This document shows positions 48,219 to 60,472 of a DNA stretch of 64,000 bases, one piece after another. This DNA is from Persicaria tinctoria. Taxonomy: Eukaryota > Streptophyta > Magnoliopsida > Caryophyllales > Polygonaceae. The notes beneath the pieces were generated by a model that saw nothing but the letters and a program-made list of their open reading frames with translations, was not told the origin of the DNA and made no database searches. The position numbers were made by a program, and so were the translations under genes. The stretch spans positions 45,505,314-45,569,313 of the forward strand of contig JBANSL010000003.1 of NCBI GenBank assembly GCA_037127255.1, given 5' to 3'. Numbering within the stretch: position 1 is the stretch's first letter; each line of letters begins with the position of its first letter.

Positions 48219-49699
48219 TGTAAACCTCGCCAAAGAAGTTCTCACACAAATAACTAAGTATAGCGATAAGTACATGGTCGATCCACAGGGAAATCTAAGA
48301 CTTAATCTAAAAGCTACTTTACCAAAAAGTGGGAAATAAACAAGTAAATAACAGAAATAGAACTAAAGATCAAGATTGCAATTGAAGTAACAAAGCATAA
48401 GAGTGATGGTTTTGATAACAAATCAGTGGAGAAAATAGTTCCACCTGCGCATTCATCGACATTGGTTGGCTTAATTGGTCCTAGACATAAACTCATATTG
48501 TATGATTCCTTTAACTTACATTCTTCCCATATTAGTTTGAATAGATTAAAGTGCAAAGAGCACAATTATTCCCTTACACCTTTATGCAACCTAAGCACGG
48601 ACAAAGATTTAACATAAATATAGCACAAGTTCCTAAGAATCTAGGCATATGAATAACACCAAGTATGCAAGGTAACTGATGTTTAAAACATATGTTGAAA
48701 TCTCTACTTAGTCATGATCAAACGAAGGCTCTCACAATCCTAAGCATGCTACTACGGAATTCATTCAATGGCGAAAGACCAAACACCTAGCAAGACACTA
48801 TTATAATGGCCAATCACAACAATATCGACAATATTCGCAAGAGAAATCAAAAGAACAGTAGGAAAAAACTAAGTTTAAGTCTCACAAACCACCAACAAAG
48901 TCTCTGAAACACAGGTGAAACAAATAACGAACTTAGCCACTCATAACGTACCTAAATCTCCTTCGAATTGATGGAAAAATAAACAAACTTGAATGGATGA
49001 TTGAACTACTGTAAAATATGATTCAAGTTCTGAGAATAAGCGTTCTCCTTGTCTAATTTCGTGCCTCCCCTTAATAGGAAAGAAGAGACCCCGAAAACCT
49101 AGATACTTTCTTTAAAGATAATGCAGAAATAATCCTAAAATAATATAAAATATCCTAAAATTATTAAAACTGAAAATAATAATAAATAAGTCTCAGAATA
49201 TATTCCTTAAACACTAAGGAATAAGTCTTCAAAAGATTGGATCAAATCTCCCACCGAAAAGATAGAATTTGGATCTCGAACTGATCTTCTCTGGATGAAC
49301 TCGCCGCCGCAATGAGGAACTCGCGGCCGCGACTCGAGCGATTCAGCAAACCCTATCGCGAGCATCTCTCCATGGGGAACTGGGCAATGTCGCAGGCGCG
49401 ACTTGGGACTCGCGGGCATGACTCATGACAGAACCGTGTGTTCTTGTTCTTCTTTCCTTGGCCTTTGTTTTCCAATGCTTCTTTTCTTCTTTTCTCTTCT
49501 TCTTCTTCACTCCATTAAGAACTTTCCCAAGCTAACCACAAATCGGATCTACGAACCTACATAAAACAATCGAAATGACGTAGTTTCCGAACTTTCCAAC
49601 CAAAAGAGAAAAATATGAAATTAACTCTAAAACCTAACCAAACAACCATAAAACACAACTAAAACTACTCTATAATGCCTATCTAAATATGCATTATCA
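48219..49699 (-). repeat. Athila-like 3' LTR, about 1.5 kb
   Basis: Minus strand begins TGATAATGCATATTTAG after the PPT and ends near ...GAGGTTTACA at 48219 (48217 is also possible). The minus-strand phrase ccctgtggatcgaccat close to the LTR end is typical of Athila-like LTRs. Confidence 0.7.
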
Positions 49700-49712
49700 A
49701 ACCCCCCCACAC
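49700..49712 (-). other. Athila-like polypurine tract
   Basis: The minus strand reads gtgtgggggggtt immediately before the LTR, preceded by gctcgaggactagcg, the usual context in Athila-like elements. Confidence 0.8.
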
Positions 49713-51046
49713 TTAAGCTTCGCTAGTCCTCGAGCAAACAATAAAAAACAACCTATACCTACGAGTTCATCATCCATGCAATAGCCTTAACCAAAAGCAA
49801 TATCAATATGAAATGGAGCACATGATCAAGCGAATAAACATCATAGCATGTATTTAGCGATCAAAGCATAAAAGTAGAAATCATCCAACCTCACATTGTG
49901 TTTCACTCATGCTCTCATGTGTTTAGGCTTTTAAGTTCAACTCTCAACTTAATCCTAAATGCACTAAGCTCAAAGACATTGGCAACAATATAATCAAATT
50001 TCCACCGAAATGCCATCACTTCCGGAAAAATAATAAAAATAAACAATTTGGCTCTAATTATTTCACTCTTTTTTTTTCTTTTCTTTTTTGGTTTTTCCAT
50101 TTTTTTTCTTTTTCTTGCTATGGTTTCTTTCGCCTTTGGTGTATTCCTTACACGAGTCGCAAACATAGGTGTCATGAATGACCCTGGTCTATCAACACCT
50201 CAACTTACTTGAATGAATTCCACTTGAACATCTTTTGACGCGAATTGCAAACATGGGTGTCATGAATGAACCCGGTTACTCAATCATCAAGCTTCCCTTC
50301 TTAGTGGATAGTTTTCAACACCGTTTTGTGCGAATCATACCTATGGGTGTCATGCATAGACCTGGTTACTAAGGGTATCAACCATTGCCACCTTATTTCT
50401 CTCACAAACTCACAAGCAACTAAAGCCAAATACATAACATAAAAGCATAAAATCTGGAAGCAACAAACATGTGAGTCGGTCTTGATAATAGCTAATGAAG
50501 TCAATATTAAGAGGTAGAAACATATGGAGAGTAAATCACACAATTAAGCAAATGAAATATAAATGAATCCAATAAGGCTAAAACAATCCCAAAAGGGTCA
50601 TGTTTTGTAGGATTTCAATCATACTTTAGCTTAATCATACATGCTTAATTACATCACCAATCACGCTCCATAAGAAAAACATTTTAGAACAATAAGGCTA
50701 AGCAATTCAAACTAATCGTAGGATTTACAAGTTCATGCCATAGGAATATGTAGAGTTTCACTAGCCGAGGTGGGTGTTTGAATAATAACATATATATTCA
50801 ATGCATGATATTTTTGAGATTTTTGGACATTTTCTATTTTTTTTCTTTGATTTTCTAATGCATAAATAAAAATAAAGACACTACTGAAATTGAAACATGA
50901 AATGCATACAAGAAATCGAAATATGACCTAAATAGACAAACTAAATCCCTCCCCCACACCTAAATATTTCATTGTCCTCAATGAAACATAAAAGACAACA
51001 AAATAAACAAAGAAACTCAAGGCGAAAGAAAAGGAAACAAACATGC
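49713..51046. other. Athila-like 3' non-coding region
   Basis: Long untranslated region between the last frame and the PPT, a known feature of Athila-like elements. Contains three minus-strand copies of a phrase like gggtcattcatgacacc, at about 50168-50185, 50248-50270 and 50340-50370. No coding signal. Confidence 0.6.
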
Positions 51047-51398
51047 TCACCGAAGTGGTGGCTGGGGTGGATAGCCTGGAATCTGCAATCCACGGAGCAT
51101 AGAGAAAATATCATCAAAACATGTCCTTTGGGCCTCTTGAGCAGCTCTAATCTCAGCATGAGAATCGTGCAGGACAACCAGTTGGCTATCAATGGAGTCG
51201 AATCGCTGAGCAACCGTACCAAAACTCTAATCGACAAATGTGAACCTCTGATCAACAACAACGAAATGTCGATCATTGGACTCCTCCATACGCATGTAGT
51301 TGCGAAGCATACCGCACTGGCTGTCGAAAACATCTGCTGCTGGTCCTGAATAAGATGGAAGAAACCCTCGAAGTACGCCTGAGATGGAAGCTCAGCGC
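51047..51398 (-). pseudogene. C-terminal end of the Athila-like second frame
   Basis: The minus-strand frame ending at stop 51047-51049 reads, near its end, HAEIRAAQEAQRTCFDDIF and then LRGLQIPGYPPQPPLR. It is open for about 50 codons upstream and has one internal stop before a stretch with MLRNYMRMEES. A Gln/Arg/His-rich helical tail is common at the end of Athila envelope-like or plant-transposon frames. The rest is lost at 51399. Function unknown. Confidence 0.5.
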
Positions 51399-53353
51399 TG
51401 ATGTCTCTAAAGTAGCCATGTATTTATGCATATTTTAGTTCCATATTCTCTACATTTTGCATATTTCGGGTTGGGAATATGTCGAATTTATGTAGTATAT
51501 GCTTATTTGTCAGAAATGGAGATCTACATAAGTTTCTGTTTAATATTTCAGAATATGGAACCATTTCGGGAGAAAATCAAGAAGCAAGAACCGGAGCTCA
51601 AAGTTACTCGACATCGACAAACCATAGTCGATCTCGACAAGCCATGTCTAGGCACACCAGGATCGAGGAGGACCATGCCGAGAAGCTGAAGACGAAGAAC
51701 CCGACTCCAAGCCTCTACTCGAGATCGAGTAACCAACTCGAGATCGACGAAGCACCACAGCCCATGCCCGGAGTCGAGGACAGCATGACCGAGGATGCCG
51801 AGGAAGAGTTACCCGACCTGACCTGGAAGCCGGACACCAAAACTCTAGATCGAGGACAATCCTCGATGTCGACAAAGGCTGAGAGCACTATGTCCGAAGC
51901 ATGTCGAGGGGAGTTGCTCGACAACACGAGGAGGCCAAGACGATGAGCCACCCAACTCGAGATCGAGTAATGTTCCTCGAGATCGACGACACCCAGGAGC
52001 CATGTCCGAGCCAGTTCGAGGAAGACCAACCCGAGACGCCGAGCTAGCCCAGTCGATGACACTTCTACTCGAGATCGAGTAAGTTTGGTCGAGATCGAGG
52101 AGCCGTGTCCGAAGCCGCGTTACGCGGTGAGCTGTCCGTGTCAAGCTGGGAATTCTTGGAGCCGAAGGAATCCGATTCTATCCAATTTGGCCGAGATCGA
52201 TCAACAACTATCCATGAAAGACAAGATCTATCAACAAGAAGATATTTACCTATTTTAGATTTAATTTCCCCTTTATAGATTTAATTCCTAAAATTGCATT
52301 TATTTATCATTAAGCTATAAATAGATAGATAGATATTTCTATCCTTGATTAGCAAGGATTAGAAAGCTATAAATAAAGCCCATGAGGCTGAGATTCTATC
52401 ATTCAATTTCAGTAGGAGAAGTAGTAGTAGAGAGAGAAAGGGAGGCCGAGTGGAGCAAAGGAGCGAGAGCAAGTTGGCTTTGTTCGGTTGTACTTTCTTC
52501 AGTTTGATTTAATGCAATTAGTTTCTTTTCATCAATCAATGTCGGAGGTTGGGATGAAGCGCGAGTAGTCCACCCACTTCTAGGGTTGGGGCGAGCCCGA
52601 CGATAGCCCTGCGTGCCTGAGGTAAAGATCCGACTTTTATCATATTTTAAGCATCTACTACTTGTTATCTGTTTATTACCCATCAAATGGAGGTCCATGC
52701 TAACAACTTGGATTGTAAACATAAAATCGGTAGAGACAATTAGGGTTTCTTGAAAGAGTTGTCTAATTGTTGGAAAAGGCGAAAGCTTGATCCTTTGATG
52801 CGATTCACATGATTATCTGTTTATTCTTGCCTTATGCATGCTTGGTTATCGTTGTTGCAAACCCCAATCTTGGAAGTCCTTTTTACATACAGTTTAGTTC
52901 GAATCCCCAAAGCCTTTGCATTTATTTTCTTTCGTTTTATTCTTTGTCTTCCTCGAGATCGACTAGCACTACTCGATCTCGAGCACTGATCTTCGACCCA
53001 AGTCGCTGTAGCTTTTGTGTCCAGGAACTCGACCAAGACAAACCGACGTCGACGAAGACCCAACTCGATCTCGAGTAAGGCTTTGTTGAGATCGACCACT
53101 ACCCTGTGCTTGCTGCTGCACTGTGTTCGACTGTCTGATCTTCTGTCGAGTTGCTGTACTCGAGATCTAGGACCACTGTTGTCGACCACTTCTGTGAGAT
53201 TCTCCGTTGCCTAGGATCCGCTGACACGCTTCCTCGTGGATCCATCCTGACTTCCCGCTGCTACATCAGGAGGAGGTCTTGTAATCATTTGCGTGGACAG
53301 AATCTGGTTTGATTTATATTTTATATTTTAAACTCGATTTCCTCCCTACAACA
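51399..53353 (+). repeat. Athila-like left LTR, 1,955 bp
   Basis: TGATGTCTC...CCCTACAACA. Two stretches (51600-52180 and 52950-53180) are crowded with TCGAGATCGA-type motifs. Frames crossing the LTR are compositional. Confidence 0.9.
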
Positions 53354-53356
53354 AAT

Positions 53357-53374
53357 TGGCGCCGTTGCCCGGGA
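53357..53374 (+). other. Athila-type primer-binding site
   Basis: TGGCGCCGTTGCCCGGGA, three bases after the LTR end. It differs from the usual Athila site (TGGCGCCGTTGCCGGGGA) at one position. Confidence 0.9.
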
Positions 53375-53436
53375 AGCTATAATTCGCGCCTTAGGTAGTT
53401 AGATCTGACATCTACTTTGAGTTACTTTACAGGTGT

Positions 53437-54471
53437 ATGCGCCGTTCTGGTCAACCATTTGAGTTTGACGGCTTAGACGAACCAGAGCGCCTTCTACACA
53501 TCAGAGCTAAACTACAAAGAGCCATGGCGGCTGCTGAGACACAGGAACAGCTGATACAGAGGCTTACAAGGGAACTGGCCACTAAAGATGCTGTCATCGC
53601 CGCTGAGAAAGCAGCAAGGGAACAAGCAGAAGCTGAGCTCTCCCAATATCCAACTACTGTAGAGGATTATATGCATCCAACTCTCGTCGTGCCTGAATCG
53701 GCGATTCTAATCCCTGTAAACTCTTTTGAAATTCGCACTCAATTTCTTATAGAGCGTAAAAATAATGCTTTTTATGGCAAATTTAATGAGTGTCCTCTTG
53801 AACATATTACCAATTTTTCTGACATGTGTCGAACTCTTGCTGAAGGTACTACTCTGAAATATGTCAAAATGAAGGCTTTTCGCTGGTCTCTCACTGGGCC
53901 TACACTGAAGTGGCTTGAAGGGCTGAAACCAAGATCACTCACAACATGTGCCCAAGTAGAGCAAGAATTTCTGAATAAATTCTTCCCACCCGCCAAGACA
54001 ACACTCCTCCACCAGAAAATCACCGCCTTCAAACAGAAGCCTGGGGAGCCGCTAGCAAATGCATGGGAACGCTATAAAGAACTGCTGCGATCTTGCCCTA
54101 CTCATGGACAACCACCCTACGTCATTCAGGAGATCTTCTTCAACTCTCTTGATCAAGTCACTAAGGACAGGATCAATCAGTACACTCGCTATGAGTATCT
54201 GACGATGCCACCAATCGACGCCTGGGGTGTGCTAGACAAGTTCACCAATTATGACAACAAATATGGGTCTACTGCAAACTATGAGGAGAACTCCTGTGCC
54301 AGGCCATCACCATTTATGCCACTCTATGAGCCAGCAAAGGAGATTGACCCAGATGTTAGGGAGCAGTTCTACAGAGACCAGAATCGCAAGCTCCTCAAGC
54401 AAGTCAAATATCTATCTATCTATCAATCAGCCTTGCATCGAATACAGATCACAGAGGCACACCACTACTGA
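53437..54471 (+). CDS. gag: Athila-like Gag, N-terminal 344 codons
   Basis: Starts 62 bp after the PBS. Residues about 20-75 are a coiled coil rich in Ala, Glu and Gln. The retrotransposon Gag domain spans about 98-260, with FEIRTQFLIER, KAFRWSLTGPTLKWLEGL and EFLNKFFPPAKT then AWERYKELLRSCPTHG, all close to Athila Gag. The last roughly 25 residues are out of register: a tatctatctatc run at 54410-54422 marks a probable slippage frameshift, after which the zinc-knuckle-like CIEYRSQRHTTTEC is read in another frame. Gag packages element RNA; with protease it could be mobilised by Pol from a relative. Family call is firm; a functional full-length product is unlikely. Confidence 0.85.
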   Translation: MRRSGQPFEFDGLDEPERLLHIRAKLQRAMAAAETQEQLIQRLTRELATKDAVIAAEKAAREQAEAELSQYPTTVEDYMHPTLVVPESAILIPVNSFEIRTQFLIERKNNAFYGKFNECPLEHITNFSDMCRTLAEGTTLKYVKMKAFRWSLTGPTLKWLEGLKPRSLTTCAQVEQEFLNKFFPPAKTTLLHQKITAFKQKPGEPLANAWERYKELLRSCPTHGQPPYVIQEIFFNSLDQVTKDRINQYTRYEYLTMPPIDAWGVLDKFTNYDNKYGSTANYEENSCARPSPFMPLYEPAKEIDPDVREQFYRDQNRKLLKQVKYLSIYQSALHRIQITEAHHY

Positions 54472-54771
54472 GTGCCCACACACTGAGCAAGTCAGAATGG
54501 CAGAGACACATGAAGAGGCAGCCTACGCTGGGGTCCCAATTGCTACATGGGAGATCAAAGGTTCTATCAACCACAGTGGAACCAAGGTCCTCCTAGGAAC
54601 CCCCCACCCTACAGAGCTCCAGGACATCCAGAAAGGGATCAAAAGAAAGATGATCTGCAGCTCATCCTTGAGGAGATGCGTCGGAATTAGGGCACCATCA
54701 ACAACCAGTTCCAGAACATCACTACAAAATTTGGAGAACTGGATATCTGGAAAAGAGGAATAGAGACCTAG
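54472..54771 (+). pseudogene. Athila-like Gag continuation with degenerate zinc knuckle
   Basis: Joins the Gag domain to the protease frame. One frame carries a degenerate CCHC knuckle (second Cys replaced by Ser, around 54430-54475) and another a Pro/Tyr-rich stretch near 54590. Stops at 54684 and 54769-54771 interrupt it. Confidence 0.6.
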
Positions 54772-56160
54772 ATGGGTCAAATCGCTGCACAGATCCCACG
54801 ACCATCCGGACAGCTCCCTGGGCAAACAGAACCAAATCCTAAGGGGAAGATCGGACACGTCGCAACTATCAAACTCAGAAGTGGGCATCAATTACACGAG
54901 CCAGAGGTCGGGAAACATCAAGACAAGGCAGAGCAGCAACTCGACATAGAGCAGACTCAACTCGATCTCGAGGAAACAGTACTCGACCTCGATAAAAAGC
55001 TGCTCGACACAGACCAAAAGCTGAGCTCGGACTCCACTGCGCAGCCCAGCAAGTCGAAATCGACCACCCAAGTCGATCTCGAGGAGCCTCTGGTCGAGAT
55101 CGAGGAACAGCAAGCCGACGTCGACGACTCTGCAATACCTCCGACGTCTGGTCTAGCTTCGAAGCAGAAAAAGCCACTGCCTTTCCCTTCCAAAGCACAG
55201 AAAGATCCCACTGCAGGTAGGTTTACCAGATTTGTTAATATGCTTCAAGAACTAAATGTTTCTATTCCTTTTATAGAAGCCCTACAAGAGATGCCTGGAT
55301 ATGTCAAATTTCTGAAGGAAATCCTGAGCAAGAAGCGATCCATCTCAGAGATCGCAGGCGAATGCAAAGTACTCCACTTCCTTGAAAAGAGACCTGACCC
55401 TGGTAAGTTTTCTGTTACTGTGGGTTTTGGACAATATAAATATGAGTCGCTATGTGATTTAGGAGCAAGTGTGAGCATCATGCCTTTATCAATCTGGCGA
55501 AAGGTCAAGATATGATGCATAGAGCCTGTGGATGCCAACCTATACATGGCAAACATTACAGTGGTCATCCCTACAGGTATAGTGGAGAATGTCCCCGTCC
55601 AGGTTGGTAAATTCTTTGTTCCAGCAGATTTCCTTATTATAGACTGTGTTGAAGATCCTACTAGCCCTATTATTCTTGGTAGACCATTCTTAGCTACTGC
55701 AGATGCCAGAATTAGTGTCAAGAATCGCTCGCTCACCTTCACCATAGGCGATGAGGTTTTGGATTTCTCTTTTGGCCCTACAAAAGAGGAAATTTCATGG
55801 CTGGAGGTAAAGAGCATCAGCAACCACGGGACCAAGCAAACAGCGGAGGAAAGCAACAGCACTGTACTCGAGATCGACCAAGCCAACTCGATCTCGACTA
55901 GGCTTCACCTCGATCTCGACCATGACTTGTCGACATCGACTTCCTCTGTTGAGCCACTGACTTACCCAGAGCTTAAGTATAGGGTCCCTGTACTCGAGGT
56001 CGACCAAACGTACTCGACATTGACAAGCCCCAAGCCCAAAGATTTTTGTTTTGAGTCCGAAAAGGTAAGCTCATGTATGAATTCTACTCCCCCTCAGTCC
56101 ATAAAGAAAATTATCAATAATTTAAAGGGAGGTAAGGCCCCGTGGCGAGAGAATCTGTGA
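54772..56160 (+). pseudogene. Athila-like protease region with expanded LDLE/VEIE repeats, one nonsense codon
   Basis: Open from 54772 to a TGA at 55513-55515, then open in the same frame to 56160. First part (247 codons): IKLRSGHQL (33-41) as in Athila Gag-Pro; a low-complexity segment (55-118) of LDIE, LDLE, VDLE and VEIE units encoded by TCGA-rich DNA; FTRFVNMLQELNVSIPFIEALQ preceding the protease; and CDLGASVSIMPLS (228-240), an aspartic protease active site with DLGAS. Second part: FFVPADFLIID and IILGRPFLATA, the conserved flap and C-terminal protease segments, then another TCGA-rich repeat tract (55865-56030). Pol does not follow. The single stop could be a mutation or a read-through site; I favour mutation. 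Confidence 0.8.
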
Positions 56161-58368
56161 AAGCTAAGAGCTGAAAGGAAGAAGAAGAAAGAGAAGGAAG
56201 ATGATGCAAGCAACCCCCTGTCAGCTGAGCTTGCATACTACCATCAGGACCTAGATGATCCAGGAGAAGGGCCAAGCATGAGCGGGCCCCACACTAATGG
56301 TCCTTGAGCGCAAACGGAGAAGTCGGCCTAACGACTCTAAAATCTAGAGCATGTATATAAACTTTATGAATTTTGGGACTTTTTGGTTTTTGGTTTTGGT
56401 TTTATGTCTTTTAGAATACTTCATGTGGATAGTCTTGTTTTTGTGTGCAATCTAACACTTTTAGGTCGGCAAGCATATAAGGATCGCGAAAAGTGGAATA
56501 AAGAAGTCCCTGAAAAACAGTCAGAATCGACGAAGGCCAAGTCGACGACGACGAGGAGGAGCAGCCCAGACACTCCTCGATATCGGGTAGGCCAACTCGA
56601 TATGGACTAAGCCACCAGAAGCTCCTCGACTTCAGAATCCACTGGACACAGAAAAGCTACTCGATGTCGAGTAAGGGTACTCGAGATCGACTAAAGAATA
56701 TTTCCTCGACCTGCACTGATTCGTCCTCCTCGATATGTTATCCTGTGAGTTTCTTCTTTTACTTTTGTTTTTATTTAATTTTTATACAGTAGGGACACTG
56801 TATATTTTAAGTATGAGGTGGGGGAAGAGCTCATTATCATTATTATATGTTTTAGTCTTGCTTTTTGGTTTTACATGGTGACATGGTGAAATTTTATGTT
56901 ATGCATTCATGTTTAAGTTTTATGCATTTTTATACTTTAGTCTTGTCTTTTTAAAAAAATAAAAAATAAAAAATAAAAAATAAAAAATAAAAAAATAAAA
57001 AAATGTCGAAAAGAGAAAAAAAAATGCATGTTTAATTTCTGCATTGTGTTAGTTTTTATACTAACTTAGATGTCCTATGATGATGAATAATGATTGACTT
57101 GATCATGTAAATCCTATGACATGTTTGGAAGGTTTAGCCTAAGTCCTCAAAATGGTTTTTATGTGGATTGTGAACTTGTGATGAAATTGAGCACATATGA
57201 TCCTAAGCTAAAGGTAAAATCCAACAAAAGTTGTCTTAGTGAGAATCTTGGCCTTATATGGAGAACATTAAAAATCCCTCTGCTTTCTTGAGTGCATTTA
57301 CTCTTCCTATGCATCTCTAAAATTTGTGATAGTTATTCAAAGCCAATTCATTTATATGTTTATGTTAATGAGAATTAAATGATGGAGGCACCTTTTAAGC
57401 TAATTTTATCCTCTCTTTACCTACCCTACATTATCCCTGCTTGAAGCTAGAACATTAGCCTGAGACTTTTAGTGTGAACTCCACAAAATTATCCTTAGCC
57501 AAATTGAGCCTGACCCCCATTTGGGAATTAAGACTTAGAGTTGGTTGAAATAATGGTTTGTGGAAGGAATGAGCTTATGTTGCATTTCAAGTAAGAAGGA
57601 TTTATGAACTTTATTAAGATATGGGTTGGTTTTATATTTTTATCTTGCTATGCATATTATGTAAAAGGACTTTTGGCTCACCCTGTAAATGCACCATTAG
57701 TCTTTATTTTCGTTTCGAAAAAAAAAAGAAAAAAAGAAAATCGAAAAAGAAGTTTATGTTTATGAATAAAGTGCATGAGCCAAATTTACCTCATTTCTTT
57801 CATTATTCGCAAGATACATATTTTGGAGAGGATGAGGAAGTTTGAAAGGTTACATACTTCATTGAGATAAATTGGAGAGTTTGGTTGACACATATAATTG
57901 AGAGTTATGGTTTGGTTGAGTTGGAAATTTAGGAGTCTTGATTCCCGAATTTTATTAAGCACCACATGGCCAAATAATTTCATACCCTTATATTTCTTAC
58001 CAAGCCCCATTACAACCCGCCGAATGGAATCTTCTTTGAAGACTTCTATTGAGCGAAGTCCTCCTGATAATTCTTATTGCATTTTCATAATTGGTTGCGA
58101 AGTGGATTCATATTTAAATTGCAATGTTTATGAGATTGTATATGGAATTGAGTTGAGAATTGATCTTCATAGCCTAAACACATTGAGAGTTGAGTGTAAA
58201 CACATTATCCCTGTGAGGTTGGATTTATATTGCCTATGCCTATGGATCGCTCATATATGTGTGATGACGTTAAATTCACATGTCTTACATTGCTACTACT
58301 TAAAATGTTGCTTTTGACGAAGGCGAAGACTTGAAGGATGTGTTGTAAGTCTTGGTTATTGTTTGGTT
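56161..58368 (+). other. Athila-like 3' non-coding region
   Basis: Follows the protease frame directly. It begins with a Lys/Glu-rich translated remnant (to about 56306), has more TCGA-rich motifs (56520-56740) and a purine-rich gaggtgggggaaga at 56816, then about 1.5 kb of AT-rich sequence. Part resembles the 3' region of the minus-strand element at 49713-51046. No gene seen. Confidence 0.65.
56952..57003. repeat. AAAAAT short tandem repeat
   Basis: Imperfect (a)5-6 t run in the Athila-like 3' region. No function inferred. Confidence 0.85.
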
Positions 58369-59756
58369 ATTGCTGAAATACACCAAATTATTTTTGGGAT
58401 ATTTCTTTAAATAATATTATACTATACTATGTGAATTTGGGAAACCAATAAATTCACATAAGATATATAATATAAATTAGAATAATTATATTATTCTAAT
58501 TTTATCGTCTAACCATTCTTGCTATTTAATTTATAAAGTTAAGTTAAATAATATTTTCTTTCCGCTAATATATATTTAATATATAGAGATGGATCCATAT
58601 ATATATGTATAATATATAGTCAAATATCTATTTTATTTCTTTCAAAAGGAAACCCAATAGAAAAGGCCTATTTTTCGACCCAATTTGTGTATTTGGATGC
58701 CCGGAATTTTCGGTCCAAAGATAAGCCCAGAGTATAATGGTTCAAAAGCCAAAAAGGCCCATTTTCTTTTTCTTTTGGATTGGCTACGGTAAAACAAGGG
58801 TGAAAGATGGAATTTTCTTTTCTTCTTTTACCTGTTTCTTCCAACGTGCATCTTCCTCGTAAGTTAAGATAACTAGTACAATCCCCGCGCGATGGCGCGT
58901 GCGCGAGGAAAAAAAAACCTATTATAAGGAGATGAAAAGAAAAAATAATGAAGAAATACAAATAGTGAATTATGTTGAGAAATATATGAATGGATGAAAT
59001 TGTTACGTTAGACTTCGTCCATATGATTTCTGGAAAAAAAATAGTTTTGTTATATGAGTGGATAAAGTTTTAACACAAAATTGTTTTTTCTGGTTAAAGT
59101 TTTAACACAAAAAATTAAGCATAGTGATTATTTGCAATCTGAGCCCATAAATAAATAAAAACATGATGATTAATTTACAACATATTCTAACTTTCTAATC
59201 ATAAGCATCACTTTCTTTGTTGTCCAGCAAAATAAGGTTTGTACTCGTTCCATCAAGAGCAGCCCTCTTTAGGGGTGCACTCCACAACCAAAACCCCTTA
59301 ATTCGTGCATGGCTTATGAGCTAAAGCAACCTGAAAACCACTGATCCTCCCAAGCAGTTGGTTTGTTCAATCACTATATAGCACACAAAGAATTGAAATC
59401 CAATCCAATTAAAGATTGAACATTCTTGTAGCTGATCATACATAGCATAATCGCGTATCTTTGGACTAAAATGTACTATTTCCTTCAATAAAACACCCAT
59501 AGATTCATACTGAGTTCATACTGAGCATGAACTCTAAAGCAATAAATTAGCATTGTTAAGTGTTAACATATTAAATTCACACTTTACATCGTAAGAATCT
59601 CAAATGAACAATCAAACAGCAAAGAAATTGGATTCAAAATTGAAAAATACATTATATTGAAACATCTCATTAGAAAAATACTTTCAACATTCCTAGCTAG
59701 GTGTACCAAGCAATGAGACACAGAGAGACAAAACGCTAAAGAAATTACCCTCAAAT

Positions 59757-59905
59757 CGGTGCTTGAAGACATAACAGCCCATTTGGGAAATCGCAGTTCT
59801 TGGTGTCGAGGTGAACGTCGGCAACCAACATCGTCTGGATGTCAGCCTCCTTCTGCGAGCTAGAGTTGGTCACGTTGGCGAGACCATGTTCCAGCTCCTT
59901 CTGAG
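59757..59905 (-). pseudogene. Captured exon-like fragment, source unknown
   Basis: Minus strand, after acceptor-like tctcag sites (near 59901 and 59931): open sequence with ELEHGLANVTNSSSQKEAD, then VADVHLDTKNC, ending in a stop at about 59757. Codon composition is coding-like against the AT-rich surroundings, but I do not recognise the family. Confidence 0.4.
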
Positions 59906-60042
59906 ATTTTTTTTTTGAAAGCGCTTTCTGAGATTTGACAACACAAATAGAGAAACAAAGATTGAGCATTTCCGTCAAAATCCACAAACAATTAGGGAAT
60001 TAATGTAAAGGATAAGGTAGATAGAGAAGGGAGAGACATACC

Positions 60043-60160
60043 TGATTGTGTAGGGCACGACTGAAGCAATTGTCGGCCTCAGCGCAATCATTAGCCTGGG
60101 AGGCCTTCTCTCCTTTCTCTGTGAGCTCGTAGGAAAACTCTAGAGACTTCGCAACATCTC
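60043..60160 (-). pseudogene. Captured TPR-like exon fragment, NASP-like
   Basis: Minus strand encodes SLEFSYELTEKGEKASQAND and then CAEADNCFSRALHNQ, followed by CAG|GTATGT, a good splice donor at 60042/60041. The pattern E-x-x-x-K-G then D-x-x-E-A-x-x-C-F-S-R-A-L matches the first TPR of plant NASP histone chaperones as I recall it. The left end of the exon is not certain. Not expected to make a functional protein. Confidence 0.45.
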
Positions 60161-60472
60161 GGAAAAAAGAGTCATGGTGGAGAAGGTTAGAGTTGTAGCC
60201 ATGGAGGAGAAGAAAGAATATCCCATATACCACATATATAGCCATGGCGGAGAAGAGATCAGTAGACAAAATCAAAAATTACATAAAGCAAATAAAGGGA
60301 AGCATGCAAAATCAATTCTACTAACTATTCGACTGAATATGTTGGTGATGAAACAGAGAGAAATTCATAGAATCACATATAGGGACGGTAGGAGATGTGA
60401 ATTCAAGGGACTAATTAATCGGGACCTATTTCAAAGAAAATGAGACGGACGCAAAAGGAACCATAGAACATA

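Larger units (their letters stand above)
48217..51398 (-). mobile_element. 3' remnant of an Athila-like Ty3/gypsy element
   Basis: On the minus strand: the C-terminal coding end of the second frame (51398 to 51047), a non-coding 3' region, a PPT and the 3' LTR ending inside the LINE. The non-coding region shares phrases with the plus-strand Athila-like element (for example the stretch around 49900-49970 against 58130-58230, in opposite orientation). The 5' part is cut off by the plus-strand element at 51399, so no partner duplication can be checked here. Confidence 0.7.

Noticed and set aside
50972..51349. Plus-strand Lys/Arg-rich frame of 125 codons
   Set aside because: Antisense of the coding end of the minus-strand Athila-like element, which has the recognisable C-terminus.
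51479..51946. Plus-strand frame of 155 codons, repeated at 63403-63870
   Set aside because: Lies inside the Athila-like LTRs and is made of TCGA-motif codons; no domain and no start context.
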